Notes: generated from the letters alone by a model not told the origin. DNA of 64,000 bases from AG25 sp035518815 (GCA_035518815.1 DATIXG010000060.1:132499-196498), one strand, 5' to 3'. Counted from the stretch's first letter, positions 1 through 8,816 are shown. Numbers and translations: made by a program.

Positions 1-641
1 GGGCGGGCGAGGTGCAGGATGGGGTGCACGCGCTCGCGCGCAAACGCGGACGTGAGCCATCCTTTGGTCGGCATGATGGACGGTGTGGCCGCGAACCGCG
101 CCTGATGCTTGGAGAGCGAGTCATACGACTCGTTGACCGAGCGTACGAGGATGTCGGCGCGGCGGATGAGGGCGTCCACGTCCATGCGGGCCGCGAGGGC
201 CTGTTCCCCGTTGGCGCCGAGGGCCGCGAGCGAGTCGCGTTCGGACCAGGCGCCGGTCGGGCCGCCGATGCCGCCCTGCTGCACCCCGGAATCGATGGGA
301 TCCAACCCGGCGAGGAGCCGCAGGTCCTGTTCGCGCTGCCCGATGCGATCGATCGTGTCGCGCAGGCCGACGAGACGCTGGCGCATGCGCCGCACCTCGT
401 CCGCGAGGACCCGGTTCTCCCGTTCGAGAGCACGATTGCGGGTGATACTGATGCCGCGCGTAACCGCGGCGGCGCCCAGCACGGCGATCACGAGCAGCAC
501 GACGCTGCCGATCCCGATGAGCCACTTCACGACCGTATGTGGAAGCTCCACCGATCGGGATGCGCCCGATCCGTGAGGTACCAACAGGACGGTCCAGCTT
601 CGCTCTGCGCGCTTGCGCACGGGTTTGATCACACCTCGCAT
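1..641 (-). CDS. M23-family (LytM-type) peptidoglycan metallopeptidase, partial
   Basis: The gene runs off the left edge and has no stop in the window, so only about 213 N-terminal codons are visible. From the ATG at 641 the protein has a basic N-terminus, one membrane helix (about residues 37-60), a coiled-coil rich in Arg, Glu and Leu (about 65-110), and a spacer. It ends as a LytM domain begins (GWLTSAF then VHPIL). This is the plan of membrane-anchored M23 endopeptidases, which cut peptidoglycan cross-links on the periplasmic side. The zinc ligands lie outside the window, so activity cannot be judged. It lies downstream of metG but has its own promoter. GTG codons at 632 and 620 are alternative starts, because no strong Shine-Dalgarno is visible before 641. 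Confidence 0.82.
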   Translation of the reverse strand, partial: MRGVIKPVRKRAERSWTVLLVPHGSGASRSVELPHTVVKWLIGIGSVVLLVIAVLGAAAVTRGISITRNRALERENRVLADEVRRMRQRLVGLRDTIDRIGQREQDLRLLAGLDPIDSGVQQGGIGGPTGAWSERDSLAALGANGEQALAARMDVDALIRRADILVRSVNESYDSLSKHQARFAATPSIMPTKGWLTSAFARERVHPILHLAR

Positions 642-654
642 CCGACGTCCGGGA

Positions 655-674
655 CGCCGTCTCTGGAGACGGCG
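655..674. promoter_or_regulatory. 9-bp leader hairpin just upstream of the M23 start
   Basis: A perfect inverted repeat (CGCCGTCTC, TG, GAGACGGCG) ends 13 nt before the ATG at 641 and lies inside the leader predicted from the promoter at 738-766. It could mask the ribosome site or attenuate, but no U-tract follows, so it is not a classic terminator. Confidence 0.45.
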
Positions 675-737
675 CCCGTTCCGATCCACGACTCGAATTC
701 CGGACAGGGCGTGGGTCCGGCTGCCGAGGGGGCTGCA

Positions 738-766
738 ATAATACGCCCCGCCGAGAGGGCCGTCAA
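738..766 (-). promoter_or_regulatory. Sigma70-type promoter for the M23 peptidase gene
   Basis: Minus-strand TTGACG (766-761), a 17-nt spacer and TATTAT (743-738) form one of the best consensus promoters in the window. The predicted start of transcription is near 731, giving a leader of about 90 nt to the ATG at 641. Confidence 0.7.
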
Positions 767-777
767 ATGCCCGCGAG

Positions 778-793
778 TGTGACCTAAGTCACG
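778..793. promoter_or_regulatory. CRP/FNR-like operator upstream of the M23 promoter
   Basis: TGTGA-N6-TCACG is a near-perfect match to the CRP half-site pair (TGTGA-N6-TCACA). It lies about 12 nt upstream of the -35 box at 761-766, centred near -54, in the 164-base gap between metG and the M23 gene. It could also act as a weak end-of-gene hairpin for metG. No CRP-family regulator is encoded in this window. Confidence 0.4.
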
Positions 794-805
794 CTTCCGC
801 TGGCG

Positions 806-2332
806 CTAAGCACGATCCACCGCCGGCTTGGGAAAAAGAATGGGGGCCTGTCCCACAAGGCGCCCTTCTATTTCCCCTACCGCCCTGTCGAGCGATTCCC
901 GGGCAAGATCCAGGCCCGGGCACACGACGTCCCAGATCACCCGGGCTTTCTCCGGAATGAATGGGGAGGCAAGAATAGCGAGCCGGACCACCGTGCGCGC
1001 AAGATTGGCCAGCACCTCGTCCAATTCGGCGTTCCGCCCTTCCTTAGCCTGTTTCCAGGGGGCCTGCTCGTCGACGTACCGGTTGGCCGCCGCCGCTACG
1101 CCGATGAGATGTGTGGCGCCGTCGCTCAGCCGGTAGCGGTCCATCGCTTCCGCATACCGCGCGAGCCCCTCGCGTACTGCGACGTCGAACGCCGAGCCGA
1201 CGCTGCCCGGGGCCTTTGGCACCGTCCCGGCGCGGTAGCGGTGGATCATCGACAGGGCGCGGGAGACGAGGTTGCCCAAAGTGTTGGCAAGTTCCGACAC
1301 ATAGCGGGCGTCGAACTGCTCCCAGGAGAAGTCGCCGTCGCCCTCGAAGCCGACTTCGCGCAGCAGGAAGTACCGCAGGGCGTCGGCGCCGTAGCGATCG
1401 ATTGCGTCCGACAGATTCACCCGGGTGCCGGCGGTCTTGCTCATCTTGGCGCCCGCCCACTGCACGTAGCCGTGCGCCCAGACGGCCCGGGGCAGCGGTA
1501 GCTCGGCCGCGAGGAGCATGGCCGGCCAGATCACGCAGTGGAAGCGCGTGATGCCCTTGCCCACGACGTGCAGGTCGGCCGGCCAGAGCCGCTCGTAGCC
1601 CGGCGCCGGGAATCCCGTGGCCGACAGGTAATTGATCAGCGCGTCGAACCAGACGTACACCGTCTGCTGCGGATCGCCGGGGAAGGGGATGCCCCACTGT
1701 TGCCGCTGCCGCGAGATGGAGATGTCCTGGAGCCCGCTCTCGAGAAGACGCAGGACCTCGTTGCGGCGGATGGCGGGCTCGACGGCGAAGGTCCCGGCAC
1801 GGATCACGTCGAGCACGCGGTCGCGATAGGCGCTCAGCCGGAAGAAATGATTGCGCTCCCGGGTGTGGACGAGCTCGAGGGTGGGATGCTCGGCGCAGTG
1901 GCCATTCACGATCTGCGCGTCGGTCTTGAACTCTTCGCACCCGGTGCAATACAGGCCCTCGTATTCGGCCTCGAACAGGTCGGCGGGGCGGCGTTGGTGG
2001 ATGCGCTCGAGGAACGCGGTCACGGCGGTCGCGTGACGCGGCTCCGTAGTACGAATCCAGTCATCGTGACTGCAGTGCAGCCGCTTCCAGTAGTCGGCAA
2101 ACGTGCCGGCCATGCGGTCCACCCAGGCTTGCGGGGTGATCCCGCCCGCCGCCGCCGCCTGGATCACGGACTGGCTATGCTCGTCCATGCCCATCAGGAA
2201 ATGCACGGCGTCACCGCGCAGCCGCCGGTACCGGGCGATGCAGTCGGCGCCGATCTTCTCGAGGGCGTGCCCGAGGTGGGGCTCGCCGTTCGAGTAGTCG
2301 ATCGCCGTTGTGAGGAAGAACTTGGCCGTCAC
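806..2332 (-). CDS. metG: Methionine--tRNA ligase
   Basis: Charges tRNA-Met with methionine in the cytosol. The class-I signature HLGH stands near the N-terminus and the KMSKS loop reads KMSKTAG. A zinc knuckle of the Thermus type follows the editing-like insertion (CTGC, then CAEH). The protein is 508 aa, the short form without the C-terminal tRNA-binding (EMAP) domain. I start it at the GTG at 2332 because this gives the conserved opening (TAKFFLTTAIDYSNGEPHLG) and overlaps the accA stop as GTGA, which suggests translational coupling. The open frame continues upstream inside accA, but that part has no MetRS similarity. It is the last gene of the hisIE-dnaE-accA-metG run. Confidence 0.95.
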   Translation of the reverse strand: MTAKFFLTTAIDYSNGEPHLGHALEKIGADCIARYRRLRGDAVHFLMGMDEHSQSVIQAAAAGGITPQAWVDRMAGTFADYWKRLHCSHDDWIRTTEPRHATAVTAFLERIHQRRPADLFEAEYEGLYCTGCEEFKTDAQIVNGHCAEHPTLELVHTRERNHFFRLSAYRDRVLDVIRAGTFAVEPAIRRNEVLRLLESGLQDISISRQRQQWGIPFPGDPQQTVYVWFDALINYLSATGFPAPGYERLWPADLHVVGKGITRFHCVIWPAMLLAAELPLPRAVWAHGYVQWAGAKMSKTAGTRVNLSDAIDRYGADALRYFLLREVGFEGDGDFSWEQFDARYVSELANTLGNLVSRALSMIHRYRAGTVPKAPGSVGSAFDVAVREGLARYAEAMDRYRLSDGATHLIGVAAAANRYVDEQAPWKQAKEGRNAELDEVLANLARTVVRLAILASPFIPEKARVIWDVVCPGLDLARESLDRAVGEIEGRLVGQAPILFPKPAVDRA

Positions 2333-3288
2333 GGCTCCCCGAAGGAGCCCATGGCGAGATACTTCTCTTCGCGCCGCCGCAGCAGTTTTTCGACTTTGAG
2401 CTTGCCGAGCTGGCGGAGATGGCGGCGCAGGGCGTCGCCGAGCGTCTCGGCGGCCGCGTCGGGATCGGCATGCGCGCCCCCGGGCGGCTCCGGGAGAATC
2501 TCGTCGATCACGCCCAGATCGAGCAGGTCCTGGGGCGTGAGCTTGAGCGCCTCGGCGGCGCGCTCGCGCTGGCTCGCGTCCTTCCACAAGATCGCGGCGC
2601 ACCCCTCGGGCGAAATCACCGAGTACACCGAGTTCTCGAACATGAGGACGCGGTCGGCGAGGCCCACCGCGAGCGCGCCGCCGGAGCCGCCCTCGCCGAT
2701 GACGGCGGTGATGATCGGCGTGCGCAGTCCCGCCATCTCGACCAGGTTGCGTGCGATCGCCTCCGCCTGTCCCCGCTCTTCGGCGCCGAGCCCCGGGTAG
2801 GCGCCGGGCGTGTCCACCAGCGTGATGACCGGCGCATTGAACTTCTCGGCAAGCTGCATCAGGCGGAGCGCCTTGCGGTATCCCTCCGGGTGGGCCATGC
2901 CGAAGTTGCGGCGCAGGTTCTCCTTCGTGTCCCGCCCTTTCTGGTGCCCGATGACCATCACGCTCGCGCCGTTCAGCCGGGCCCAGCCACCCACGATGGC
3001 CGGGTCGTCGCGGTACAGGCGGTCGCCATGCAACTCGACGAAATCGGTGAACACCACGCGCAGGTAGTCGAGCGTGTAGGGACGCCGGGGATGGCGCGCG
3101 ACCTGCACCCGCTGCATGGGCGAGAGGTTCTTGTAGATCTCGCCCCGCATCTCTGCAAGCTTGCGCTCGAGGGGCGCGATCTCCTTGGCGACATCGACCG
3201 CGGATTCACCCGCCACGCGCTTGATCTCCTCGATCTGACGCTCGAGCTCGAGCAGCGGACGTTCGAAATCCAGGGTGTGGGTAGCCAT
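2329..3288 (-). CDS. accA: Acetyl-CoA carboxylase carboxyltransferase, alpha subunit
   Basis: Alpha half of the carboxyltransferase that moves CO2 from biotin to acetyl-CoA, giving malonyl-CoA for fatty acid synthesis. At 319 aa it has the usual AccA length. A helical N-terminus (LLELERQIEEIKR) leads into the crotonase-fold core with LHGDRLYRDDPAIVGG, RNFGMAHPEGYRKA, DTPGAYPG and the oxyanion-forming GEGGSGGALA. The start at 3288 (MATHTLDFERP) matches the family; the longer frame runs back into dnaE. It lies 4 bases after dnaE, a neighbourhood seen in many bacteria. The other subunits (accB, accC, accD) are not in this window. Confidence 0.96.
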   Translation of the reverse strand: MATHTLDFERPLLELERQIEEIKRVAGESAVDVAKEIAPLERKLAEMRGEIYKNLSPMQRVQVARHPRRPYTLDYLRVVFTDFVELHGDRLYRDDPAIVGGWARLNGASVMVIGHQKGRDTKENLRRNFGMAHPEGYRKALRLMQLAEKFNAPVITLVDTPGAYPGLGAEERGQAEAIARNLVEMAGLRTPIITAVIGEGGSGGALAVGLADRVLMFENSVYSVISPEGCAAILWKDASQRERAAEALKLTPQDLLDLGVIDEILPEPPGGAHADPDAAAETLGDALRRHLRQLGKLKVEKLLRRREEKYLAMGSFGEP

Positions 3289-3292
3289 GCGG

Positions 3293-6200
3293 TCAGGCGG
3301 CGCGCAGGTGTACGTGTTCGGGGCCGAGGATGGAGCGCAGCGCCGCGACCAGCTCGTCCGCCGCATCGACCTTGAGCGTGCGGCTCCGGAGGCGGGCCGT
3401 GGCGCCGTTGCCGTCCCCCCATTCGACGACCACGGGAGCGGGGCCGGGATGGGCGGCGCAGAGCGCCGCGGCGGCGCGCGCGGCCTCGGGATCGGGGGGG
3501 CTCGCCGCCGACCAGGAGAGCGTCACCGCGATGGCTCCGCCGTGCCGCAACTCGTCCAGGGGGCGCGCCTGCTCCACGATGAACGGGGCGCTCTGCTCGT
3601 CCCGGTCACGCGCGCTGTAGCCGCCCGTGAAGAGCAGGGCGGCATCGGGATGGATCACCGCGCTCAGCTTGGCCCACGCTTCGGGGAAGACGAGGGCCTC
3701 GGCCGTGCCGTGAAAATCTTCGAGGATGAGCCGTGCGTACTCGGCACCGCTCTTTCTCGAGACCTGGCGCTTCACTCCCGTCACCACCGCGGCGATGCGC
3801 GCCTTCTGCGGCGACCAGGTCTCGAGCGTCGCCGTCGTGCGCGTCCCGAAAAGCTCCACCTCGGCCCGATACTTGGCGAGGGGGTGTCCGGATATGAAGA
3901 AGCCCAATACCGCCTTCTCGCGCGTCAGCCGCTCGTGCTCGGTCCAGGCAGGGACATCCGGCACGGGCGAGGGGGGACGAGGGACGGGAGCTTCTTCGCC
4001 GAAGAGGCCGTGCTGGCCCGCGGTGCGCTCGGACTGGCGGGCCTGGGCCTCGGCGAAGGCGTGGTCGAGCGCGGCGATGCGCTGCGCGCGGTGCGCGCCG
4101 CCGTCGAGTGAGTCGCACGCGCCGGCATCGATCAGGGCCTCGATCACCCGGCGGTTGCACAAGCGCAGGTCGATGCGGTCGCACAGGTCCACGAGGCCCG
4201 TGTACCGGCCGGCCTCGCGGCCGGCGAGAATCGAGGCGATCGCGCCCTGGCCCACGTTCTTGATCGCGCCGAGCCCGAAGCGGATCCGCCGCTCGCCGAC
4301 GACGGTGAACTTGAACCCCGACTCGTTGACGTCGGGCGCCAGGACCTCGAGCCCGAGCTCGCGGGCCTCGGCGATGTACTGGACCACCTTGTCGGTATCG
4401 CCGATTTCCGACGAGAGGAGCGCGGCGAGGAATTCGGCCGGGTAGTGCGCCTTGAGCCAGGCGGTTTGGTAGGAGAGCACCGAGTACGCGACCGAATGCG
4501 ACTTGTTGAACCCGTAGCGGCCGAACGTCTCGATCTGCGCGGCGATCTCCTGGACGGTCTTCCTGGCATGCCCTTGCGCCACGGCGCGCTCGACGAACCG
4601 CCCCAGCTCTTCCTTAATGAGATCCTTGTCCTTCTTGCCGACCGCCTTGCGCAGCACGTCGGCTTCGGCGAGTGAGAAGCCGGCGAGCACGTTGGCGATG
4701 CGCATCACCTGCTCCTGGTAGGTGATCACGCCGTAGGTGGGCGTGAGGATTTCCTCCAGGGCGGGGTGCGGATAGCGCACGGCCTCGCGGCCGAGCTTGC
4801 GCTGGATGAAGTGCAGATGCATGCCGGTGTCGAGCGGCCCCGGCCGGAGCAGGGCGTTGGTAGCGACGAGGTCGTCGAACCGGTCGCACTTCATGTTGCG
4901 GAGGCAGTCGGTGGCGAGCGGCGATTCGAACTGGAAGACCCCTGCCGTCCGGCCCGAGCGCAACAGGGCATAGACCTCGGGGTCCTCGAGTTCGAGCGCG
5001 TCCAGGTCGATCGTCACGCCACGCCGCTCCCGCACCATCTCCACCGCGTCATGCAGCGCCGTGAGGGTCTTCAAGCCGAGGATGTCGATCTTGAGCATCC
5101 CGGCGGCCTCGAGCGCGACCATGTCGTACTGCGTGATGATGGCGTCGGGCTCCTGGGGCGCGAGGCAGACGGGCACGTAGTCCGAGAGCGGTCCCGGTGC
5201 GATCACCATCCCGGCGGCGTGGACCGAGGCGTGGCGGGCGAGGCCTTCGATGCGAGTGCCCAGGTCGAGCACCTTGCGAATGCGTTCGTCCTGGCGGGCG
5301 AGCGCTGCCAGCTCGGGGGCCCGCTCGGCCACCTCCGCCAGGGTGAGGTTCACGCCCGGGCCCGCGGGGATGAGCTTGGTGCACCGATCCACCTCGCCCG
5401 CCTCGATGCGCAGGGTGCGCGCCACATCGCGGAATGCGGCGCGCGCCTTCAGCGTGCCGAAGGTGATGATCTGTCCGACCGATTCGCGCCCGTACCGCTC
5501 GCGCGCATACTGGATGATCTCGCCCCGCCGCTCGAAGCAGAAATCGAGGTCGATATCGGGCATCGAGATGCGCTCCGGATTCAGGAAGCGCTCGAACAGG
5601 AGATCGAACCGCAGCGGATCGATCTTGGTGATGCCCAAAGCGTACGCCACGAGCGACCCGGCGGCGGAGCCGCGGCCCGGTCCCACCGGGATGCCGCGGT
5701 CGCGCGCGGTCTTCATGAAATCGTAGACGATGAGGAAGTACCCGGCGTAGCCGGTGCGCGTGATGACGTCGAGCTCGTAGTCGAGCCGCGCGGCGGCCTC
5801 GGCCGGCAGGGGGTCGCCGTATCGCGCCAGCGCCCCGGTGCGCGCGAGGTGAACGAGCAGGGCGTCGTCGGACGCGAACTCGGCGGGCCGGGGGAACTGA
5901 GGCAGGAAGTAGCGCTTCTCAAAGTCCAGCTCGCAGCCCTCGGCCACCCGCGCCGTCTCCGCGATGACCTCCGGATGCTGGGGGAAGAGCGCCCGCATCT
6001 CCGCCTCGGACTTGACGTAGCTCTCCTGGCCCACGAACCGGAACCGGTTCGGGTCGTCCAGATCCTTGCCCGTGCCGATCGCGAGCAGGACGTCGTGCGC
6101 CTCGGCGTCCTCCTTCCGCAGATAGTGCGCGTCGTTCGTCGCGACCACCGGCACGCCGAGATCGGCCGAGAGGCGGAACATGCCGTCGGCGACGAGACGT

Positions 6201-6751
6201 TCCTCCGCGATGCCGTGATTCTGCACCTCGAGCCAGAACCGGTCCGGTCCGAACACCTGCGCGAGCCACTGTGCGCTCGCCTTCGCCTGCTCGTAGTTGC
6301 CCTGCCGCAGGTACAGCGAGATCTCTCCCGAGAGGCACGCGGCGAGGCACACCAGTCCTTCATTGTGGCGCTCGAGCACCTCCCGGTCGATGCGCGGGCG
6401 GCGGTAGAACCCCTCGAGGAATCCGATGGACGAGAGCTTGATGAGGTTGGCGTAGCCCGTGCGGTTCTTGGCGAGCAGGACGAGGTGGGAGTAATCCGCC
6501 GGCGCGCCGGACAGCTTCTCGCGGCGCTGCCGGCTGCCGAACGCGAGGTAGGCCTCGAAGCCCAGGATCGGGCGGAGCTGGCGCGCTCTCGCCTCGTCGT
6601 AGAACAGGCGCGCGCCGTGCAGGTTGCCGTGATCGGTGAGGGCGATCGAGTCCATCCCGAGGCCGCGGATCCGGTCGAGCAGGTCCGGGATGCGGTTCGC
6701 GCCGTCGAGGAGAGAGTACTCGCTGTGCGTGTGGAGGTGAGCGAACGGCAT
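3293..6751 (-). CDS. dnaE: DNA polymerase III, alpha subunit
   Basis: Replicative DNA polymerase of the DnaE1 type, 1152 aa. In order: PHP domain from residue 5 (HLHTHSEYS, LTDHGNL), palm with VGPGRGSAAGSL and the catalytic PDIDLDF near residue 397, fingers, helix-hairpin-helix, and an OB-fold near the C-terminus. The start at 6751 (MPFAHLHTHSEYS) is the family norm; the frame continues upstream only as a shadow of hisIE. Near 3974-3987 it contains two heptanucleotide GGGACGN units, giving a Pro-rich stretch (PRPPSPVP) in a variable loop. Spacing is 5 bases after hisIE and 4 before accA, so the genes are probably co-transcribed. Confidence 0.97.
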   Translation of the reverse strand: MPFAHLHTHSEYSLLDGANRIPDLLDRIRGLGMDSIALTDHGNLHGARLFYDEARARQLRPILGFEAYLAFGSRQRREKLSGAPADYSHLVLLAKNRTGYANLIKLSSIGFLEGFYRRPRIDREVLERHNEGLVCLAACLSGEISLYLRQGNYEQAKASAQWLAQVFGPDRFWLEVQNHGIAEERLVADGMFRLSADLGVPVVATNDAHYLRKEDAEAHDVLLAIGTGKDLDDPNRFRFVGQESYVKSEAEMRALFPQHPEVIAETARVAEGCELDFEKRYFLPQFPRPAEFASDDALLVHLARTGALARYGDPLPAEAAARLDYELDVITRTGYAGYFLIVYDFMKTARDRGIPVGPGRGSAAGSLVAYALGITKIDPLRFDLLFERFLNPERISMPDIDLDFCFERRGEIIQYARERYGRESVGQIITFGTLKARAAFRDVARTLRIEAGEVDRCTKLIPAGPGVNLTLAEVAERAPELAALARQDERIRKVLDLGTRIEGLARHASVHAAGMVIAPGPLSDYVPVCLAPQEPDAIITQYDMVALEAAGMLKIDILGLKTLTALHDAVEMVRERRGVTIDLDALELEDPEVYALLRSGRTAGVFQFESPLATDCLRNMKCDRFDDLVATNALLRPGPLDTGMHLHFIQRKLGREAVRYPHPALEEILTPTYGVITYQEQVMRIANVLAGFSLAEADVLRKAVGKKDKDLIKEELGRFVERAVAQGHARKTVQEIAAQIETFGRYGFNKSHSVAYSVLSYQTAWLKAHYPAEFLAALLSSEIGDTDKVVQYIAEARELGLEVLAPDVNESGFKFTVVGERRIRFGLGAIKNVGQGAIASILAGREAGRYTGLVDLCDRIDLRLCNRRVIEALIDAGACDSLDGGAHRAQRIAALDHAFAEAQARQSERTAGQHGLFGEEAPVPRPPSPVPDVPAWTEHERLTREKAVLGFFISGHPLAKYRAEVELFGTRTTATLETWSPQKARIAAVVTGVKRQVSRKSGAEYARLILEDFHGTAEALVFPEAWAKLSAVIHPDAALLFTGGYSARDRDEQSAPFIVEQARPLDELRHGGAIAVTLSWSAASPPDPEAARAAAALCAAHPGPAPVVVEWGDGNGATARLRSRTLKVDAADELVAALRSILGPEHVHLRAA

Positions 6752-6756
6752 TGCGG

Positions 6757-7359
6757 CTAGCGCGCCCGCTGCGCGAGCTCCTCGAGCACGCGTTCCAGCG
6801 GGAGCTGCTTCGCTTCGAGCAGCACGAGGAGATGATAGAGGAGATCGGCGGCCTCGCTCGTCAACCGCGCCCCGTCCTCGCTCGTCGCCGCCACCACCGT
6901 TTCCACCGCTTCCTCGCCCACCTTCTGGGCGACCTTGCTCACGCCTTCGGCCAGCAGGCGGGCGGTGTAGGAGGCCGCCGGCCTGGTGCGCGCGCGGTCT
7001 GCGATGGTGCACGCGAGCCGCGTGAGCACGCCGCCGGTGGGTTCGCCGAAGCATGTGGGCGAGCCGGTATGGCAGGCGGGGCCCTGCTGGCGCACGACGT
7101 AGAGCACCGCGTCGCCGTCGCAGTCGACCCGCACGTCTTCAACCACCTGTTTGTGTCCGGAGGTTTCGCCCTTGCGCCACAGCGTGCCGCGGCTACGGCT
7201 GTGGTAGTGGGCCTCGCCCGTCTCCCGCGTCCGCGTGAGCGCCTCGCGGTCGGCGTAGGCCACCATCAGCACCTCGCCGGCCAGGGCGCTCTGAGCGACG
7301 ACGGGGACGAGTCCGTCGTCCCCGAAGTTCACGGCCGCAAGCCAGTTTTCGCTACTCAC
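6757..7359 (-). CDS. hisIE: Bifunctional phosphoribosyl-AMP cyclohydrolase / phosphoribosyl-ATP pyrophosphatase
   Basis: Catalyses steps two and three of histidine synthesis. The N-terminal HisI domain shows HYHSRSRGTLWRKGETSG and the metal site DCDGDAVLYVV...CHTG. The C-terminal HisE domain shows KVGEEAVETVVA and EAADLLYHLLVLL. At 200 aa it is a normal fused HisIE. No other his gene is nearby, so it is detached from the rest of the pathway and heads a run with dnaE. The start is a GTG (VSSENWL) only 6 nt downstream of a strong promoter, so the mRNA is probably leaderless. Confidence 0.95.
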   Translation of the reverse strand: MSSENWLAAVNFGDDGLVPVVAQSALAGEVLMVAYADREALTRTRETGEAHYHSRSRGTLWRKGETSGHKQVVEDVRVDCDGDAVLYVVRQQGPACHTGSPTCFGEPTGGVLTRLACTIADRARTRPAASYTARLLAEGVSKVAQKVGEEAVETVVAATSEDGARLTSEAADLLYHLLVLLEAKQLPLERVLEELAQRAR

Positions 7360-7365
7360 TTCGGG

Positions 7366-7394
7366 AAGTTATCGGCGCCCGCGTGCATTGTCAA
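7366..7394 (-). promoter_or_regulatory. Promoter of hisIE (leaderless type)
   Basis: Minus-strand TTGACA (7394-7389), a 17-nt spacer and TAACTT (7371-7366). The GTG start of hisIE is at 7359, leaving 6 nt, so transcription should begin at or next to the start codon. The -35 shares bases with the -35 of the divergent antiporter promoter. Confidence 0.65.
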
Positions 7395-7417
7395 AAGCCC
7401 CGCGCTGCGGATAAGTT
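7388..7417 (+). promoter_or_regulatory. Promoter of the antiporter gene (leaderless type)
   Basis: Plus-strand TTGTCA (7388-7393), an 18-nt spacer and TAAGTT (7412-7417), 7 nt before the ATG at 7425. The sequence TTGTCAA serves both strands, so hisIE and the antiporter likely compete for RNA polymerase. Confidence 0.5.
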
Positions 7418-7424
7418 GCGCGCC

Positions 7425-8816
7425 ATGCTGTGGCTCGCGAGCGCGTGCGTGCTGATGGTGACGATGGGCGCGCTGCATCACTTCACGGCGGCGAGCCCGC
7501 TCGCCGCGCGCGCGACGCTCGCGCTCGGTTTTCTGTTGATCGCCGCGTGGCTCGGCGGCGAGCTGGCCGCACGACGGCGCCTGCCGCGCGTCGTCGGCTA
7601 CCTCTGCATCGGGTTGTGCGTGGGACCCGCGTGGCTCAACCTCGTGCGCGTGGACGAGGTTGCCGCGTTGCAGTTCTTCGCCGACGCCGGCATCGCGCTG
7701 TTCGCCATCATCGCCGGAACCGAGCTGGCGCGCGTGGCCCGATCGCCCGAGCGGATCGCGCTGGCGCGCGTGGCCGGCGCCGCGATGGGCCTCCCCTTTG
7801 CCGCCGTCGTGCTCGTCGTGCTGAGCGTGAGTCGCTGGTTTCCCCTCACCGCGCACCAGTCGTTCGGCAACGCCGTCGGCGTGGCGCTCGCGCTGGGCGC
7901 GGTGGCGGCGGTTGCGTCGCCGGTGATGAGCGTGGTCGCCGAGGATGCACGGCCGCCCGGGCCGTTCGCTCGCGCGATGATCGGCGTGGCCGCCGCGCAG
8001 GACGTCGCCCTGCTGCTCGTGCTGTCGCTCGTCCTGCTCGTCGCCCGCCCGCTCGCGAGCCCCGGCGCCCTGAACGTCGCGGCCGCGGCCGGCGCGTTGC
8101 TGCGTTGGGGCGGCTCGCTCGCGGCCGGCGGCGCGCTGGGGTTCGTGCTGGCGGAATCCGGGGTGTTCGCCGGCGCCGGAGGGAATAAGGAAGGAAGGGC
8201 CGGCGTAACACCGCTCGTTCTGGCGATCGCGTGCCTCCTGCCGATCCTGGGGCGCGCCCTCGAGATCGAGCCGCTGCTCGTGGCCTTGGCGGCCGGGTTC
8301 GCCGCGTATTGGCGGGGGCTGGACCTCGGGGCAACCGTTGGGCGGGTTCTCAATTGGGACGGGGTGCAGGGGCCGGGGGGTGAGGCGGTTCAGCCTGTCA
8401 CGGCAGCCTGTTTCGGGATCGCGGGTGCCGGACTGCAGTTTGGTGCGCTCGAGGACTTGTGGCCGTGGGTAGTCTTGTTGGTTTGCCTGAGGGCCACGGC
8501 GCTGCGGCACGGCCTTCGCTGGGTGGGAGAGCGGGCCGGCGTGATGCCCGCCCTTGCGCGGGAGGGGTGGCTCGGGCTTATCTCTCAGTCCGGCGCCGCC
8601 CTTGGGTTGGGGCCCCTAGTCCGTCGAGCGTTTCCCGCTTTCGGGGTATCACTGGAGGCGCTGATCCTGGCTACCATCGCGATACACGAGGTGGCTGGGC
8701 CGGTGTGTTTTCAGCGGGCGCTGGCACGGGCCGCGGCACTCAAGGAGGAAGCGGATGTCGGCGAAGGTGCGGCCATTGATGGTGTTATCGGGGCTCCTGG
8801 CAGCGGCGTGCGTTGA
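7425..8816 (+). CDS. Sodium/proton exchanger-fold cation:proton antiporter
   Basis: A 463-aa inner-membrane protein with about 11-12 hydrophobic helices and the layout of CPA-superfamily (CPA2-like) exchangers. It has an inverted-repeat fold, a GPAWLNLV re-entrant region near residue 65, and a mid-protein unwound segment (ASPVMSVVAED...AAQDVALLLVL) where transport acids usually sit. It probably exchanges Na+ or K+ for H+; the ion cannot be read from the sequence. The ATG at 7425 is chosen over an upstream ATG (7383) because the -10 box lies at 7412-7417. The last 62 bases overlap the next gene in another frame, and the C-terminal 20 residues look non-conserved. Confidence 0.72.
   Translation: MLWLASACVLMVTMGALHHFTAASPLAARATLALGFLLIAAWLGGELAARRRLPRVVGYLCIGLCVGPAWLNLVRVDEVAALQFFADAGIALFAIIAGTELARVARSPERIALARVAGAAMGLPFAAVVLVVLSVSRWFPLTAHQSFGNAVGVALALGAVAAVASPVMSVVAEDARPPGPFARAMIGVAAAQDVALLLVLSLVLLVARPLASPGALNVAAAAGALLRWGGSLAAGGALGFVLAESGVFAGAGGNKEGRAGVTPLVLAIACLLPILGRALEIEPLLVALAAGFAAYWRGLDLGATVGRVLNWDGVQGPGGEAVQPVTAACFGIAGAGLQFGALEDLWPWVVLLVCLRATALRHGLRWVGERAGVMPALAREGWLGLISQSGAALGLGPLVRRAFPAFGVSLEALILATIAIHEVAGPVCFQRALARAAALKEEADVGEGAAIDGVIGAPGSGVR

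Noticed and set aside
121..738. 205-codon minus-strand frame
   Set aside because: Different frame from the M23 peptidase, which shows a membrane helix, coiled-coil and LytM start in the correct frame.
2333..2602. N-terminal extension of metG
   Set aside because: The extra 90 codons overlap accA and are Arg/Ala-rich with no MetRS similarity; GTG 2332 gives the conserved start.
4766..6760. 664-codon open frame on the plus strand
   Set aside because: It lies opposite dnaE. Its composition (Arg, Glu, His, Val, Gly-rich) is the mirror of the real frame and no motif is present.
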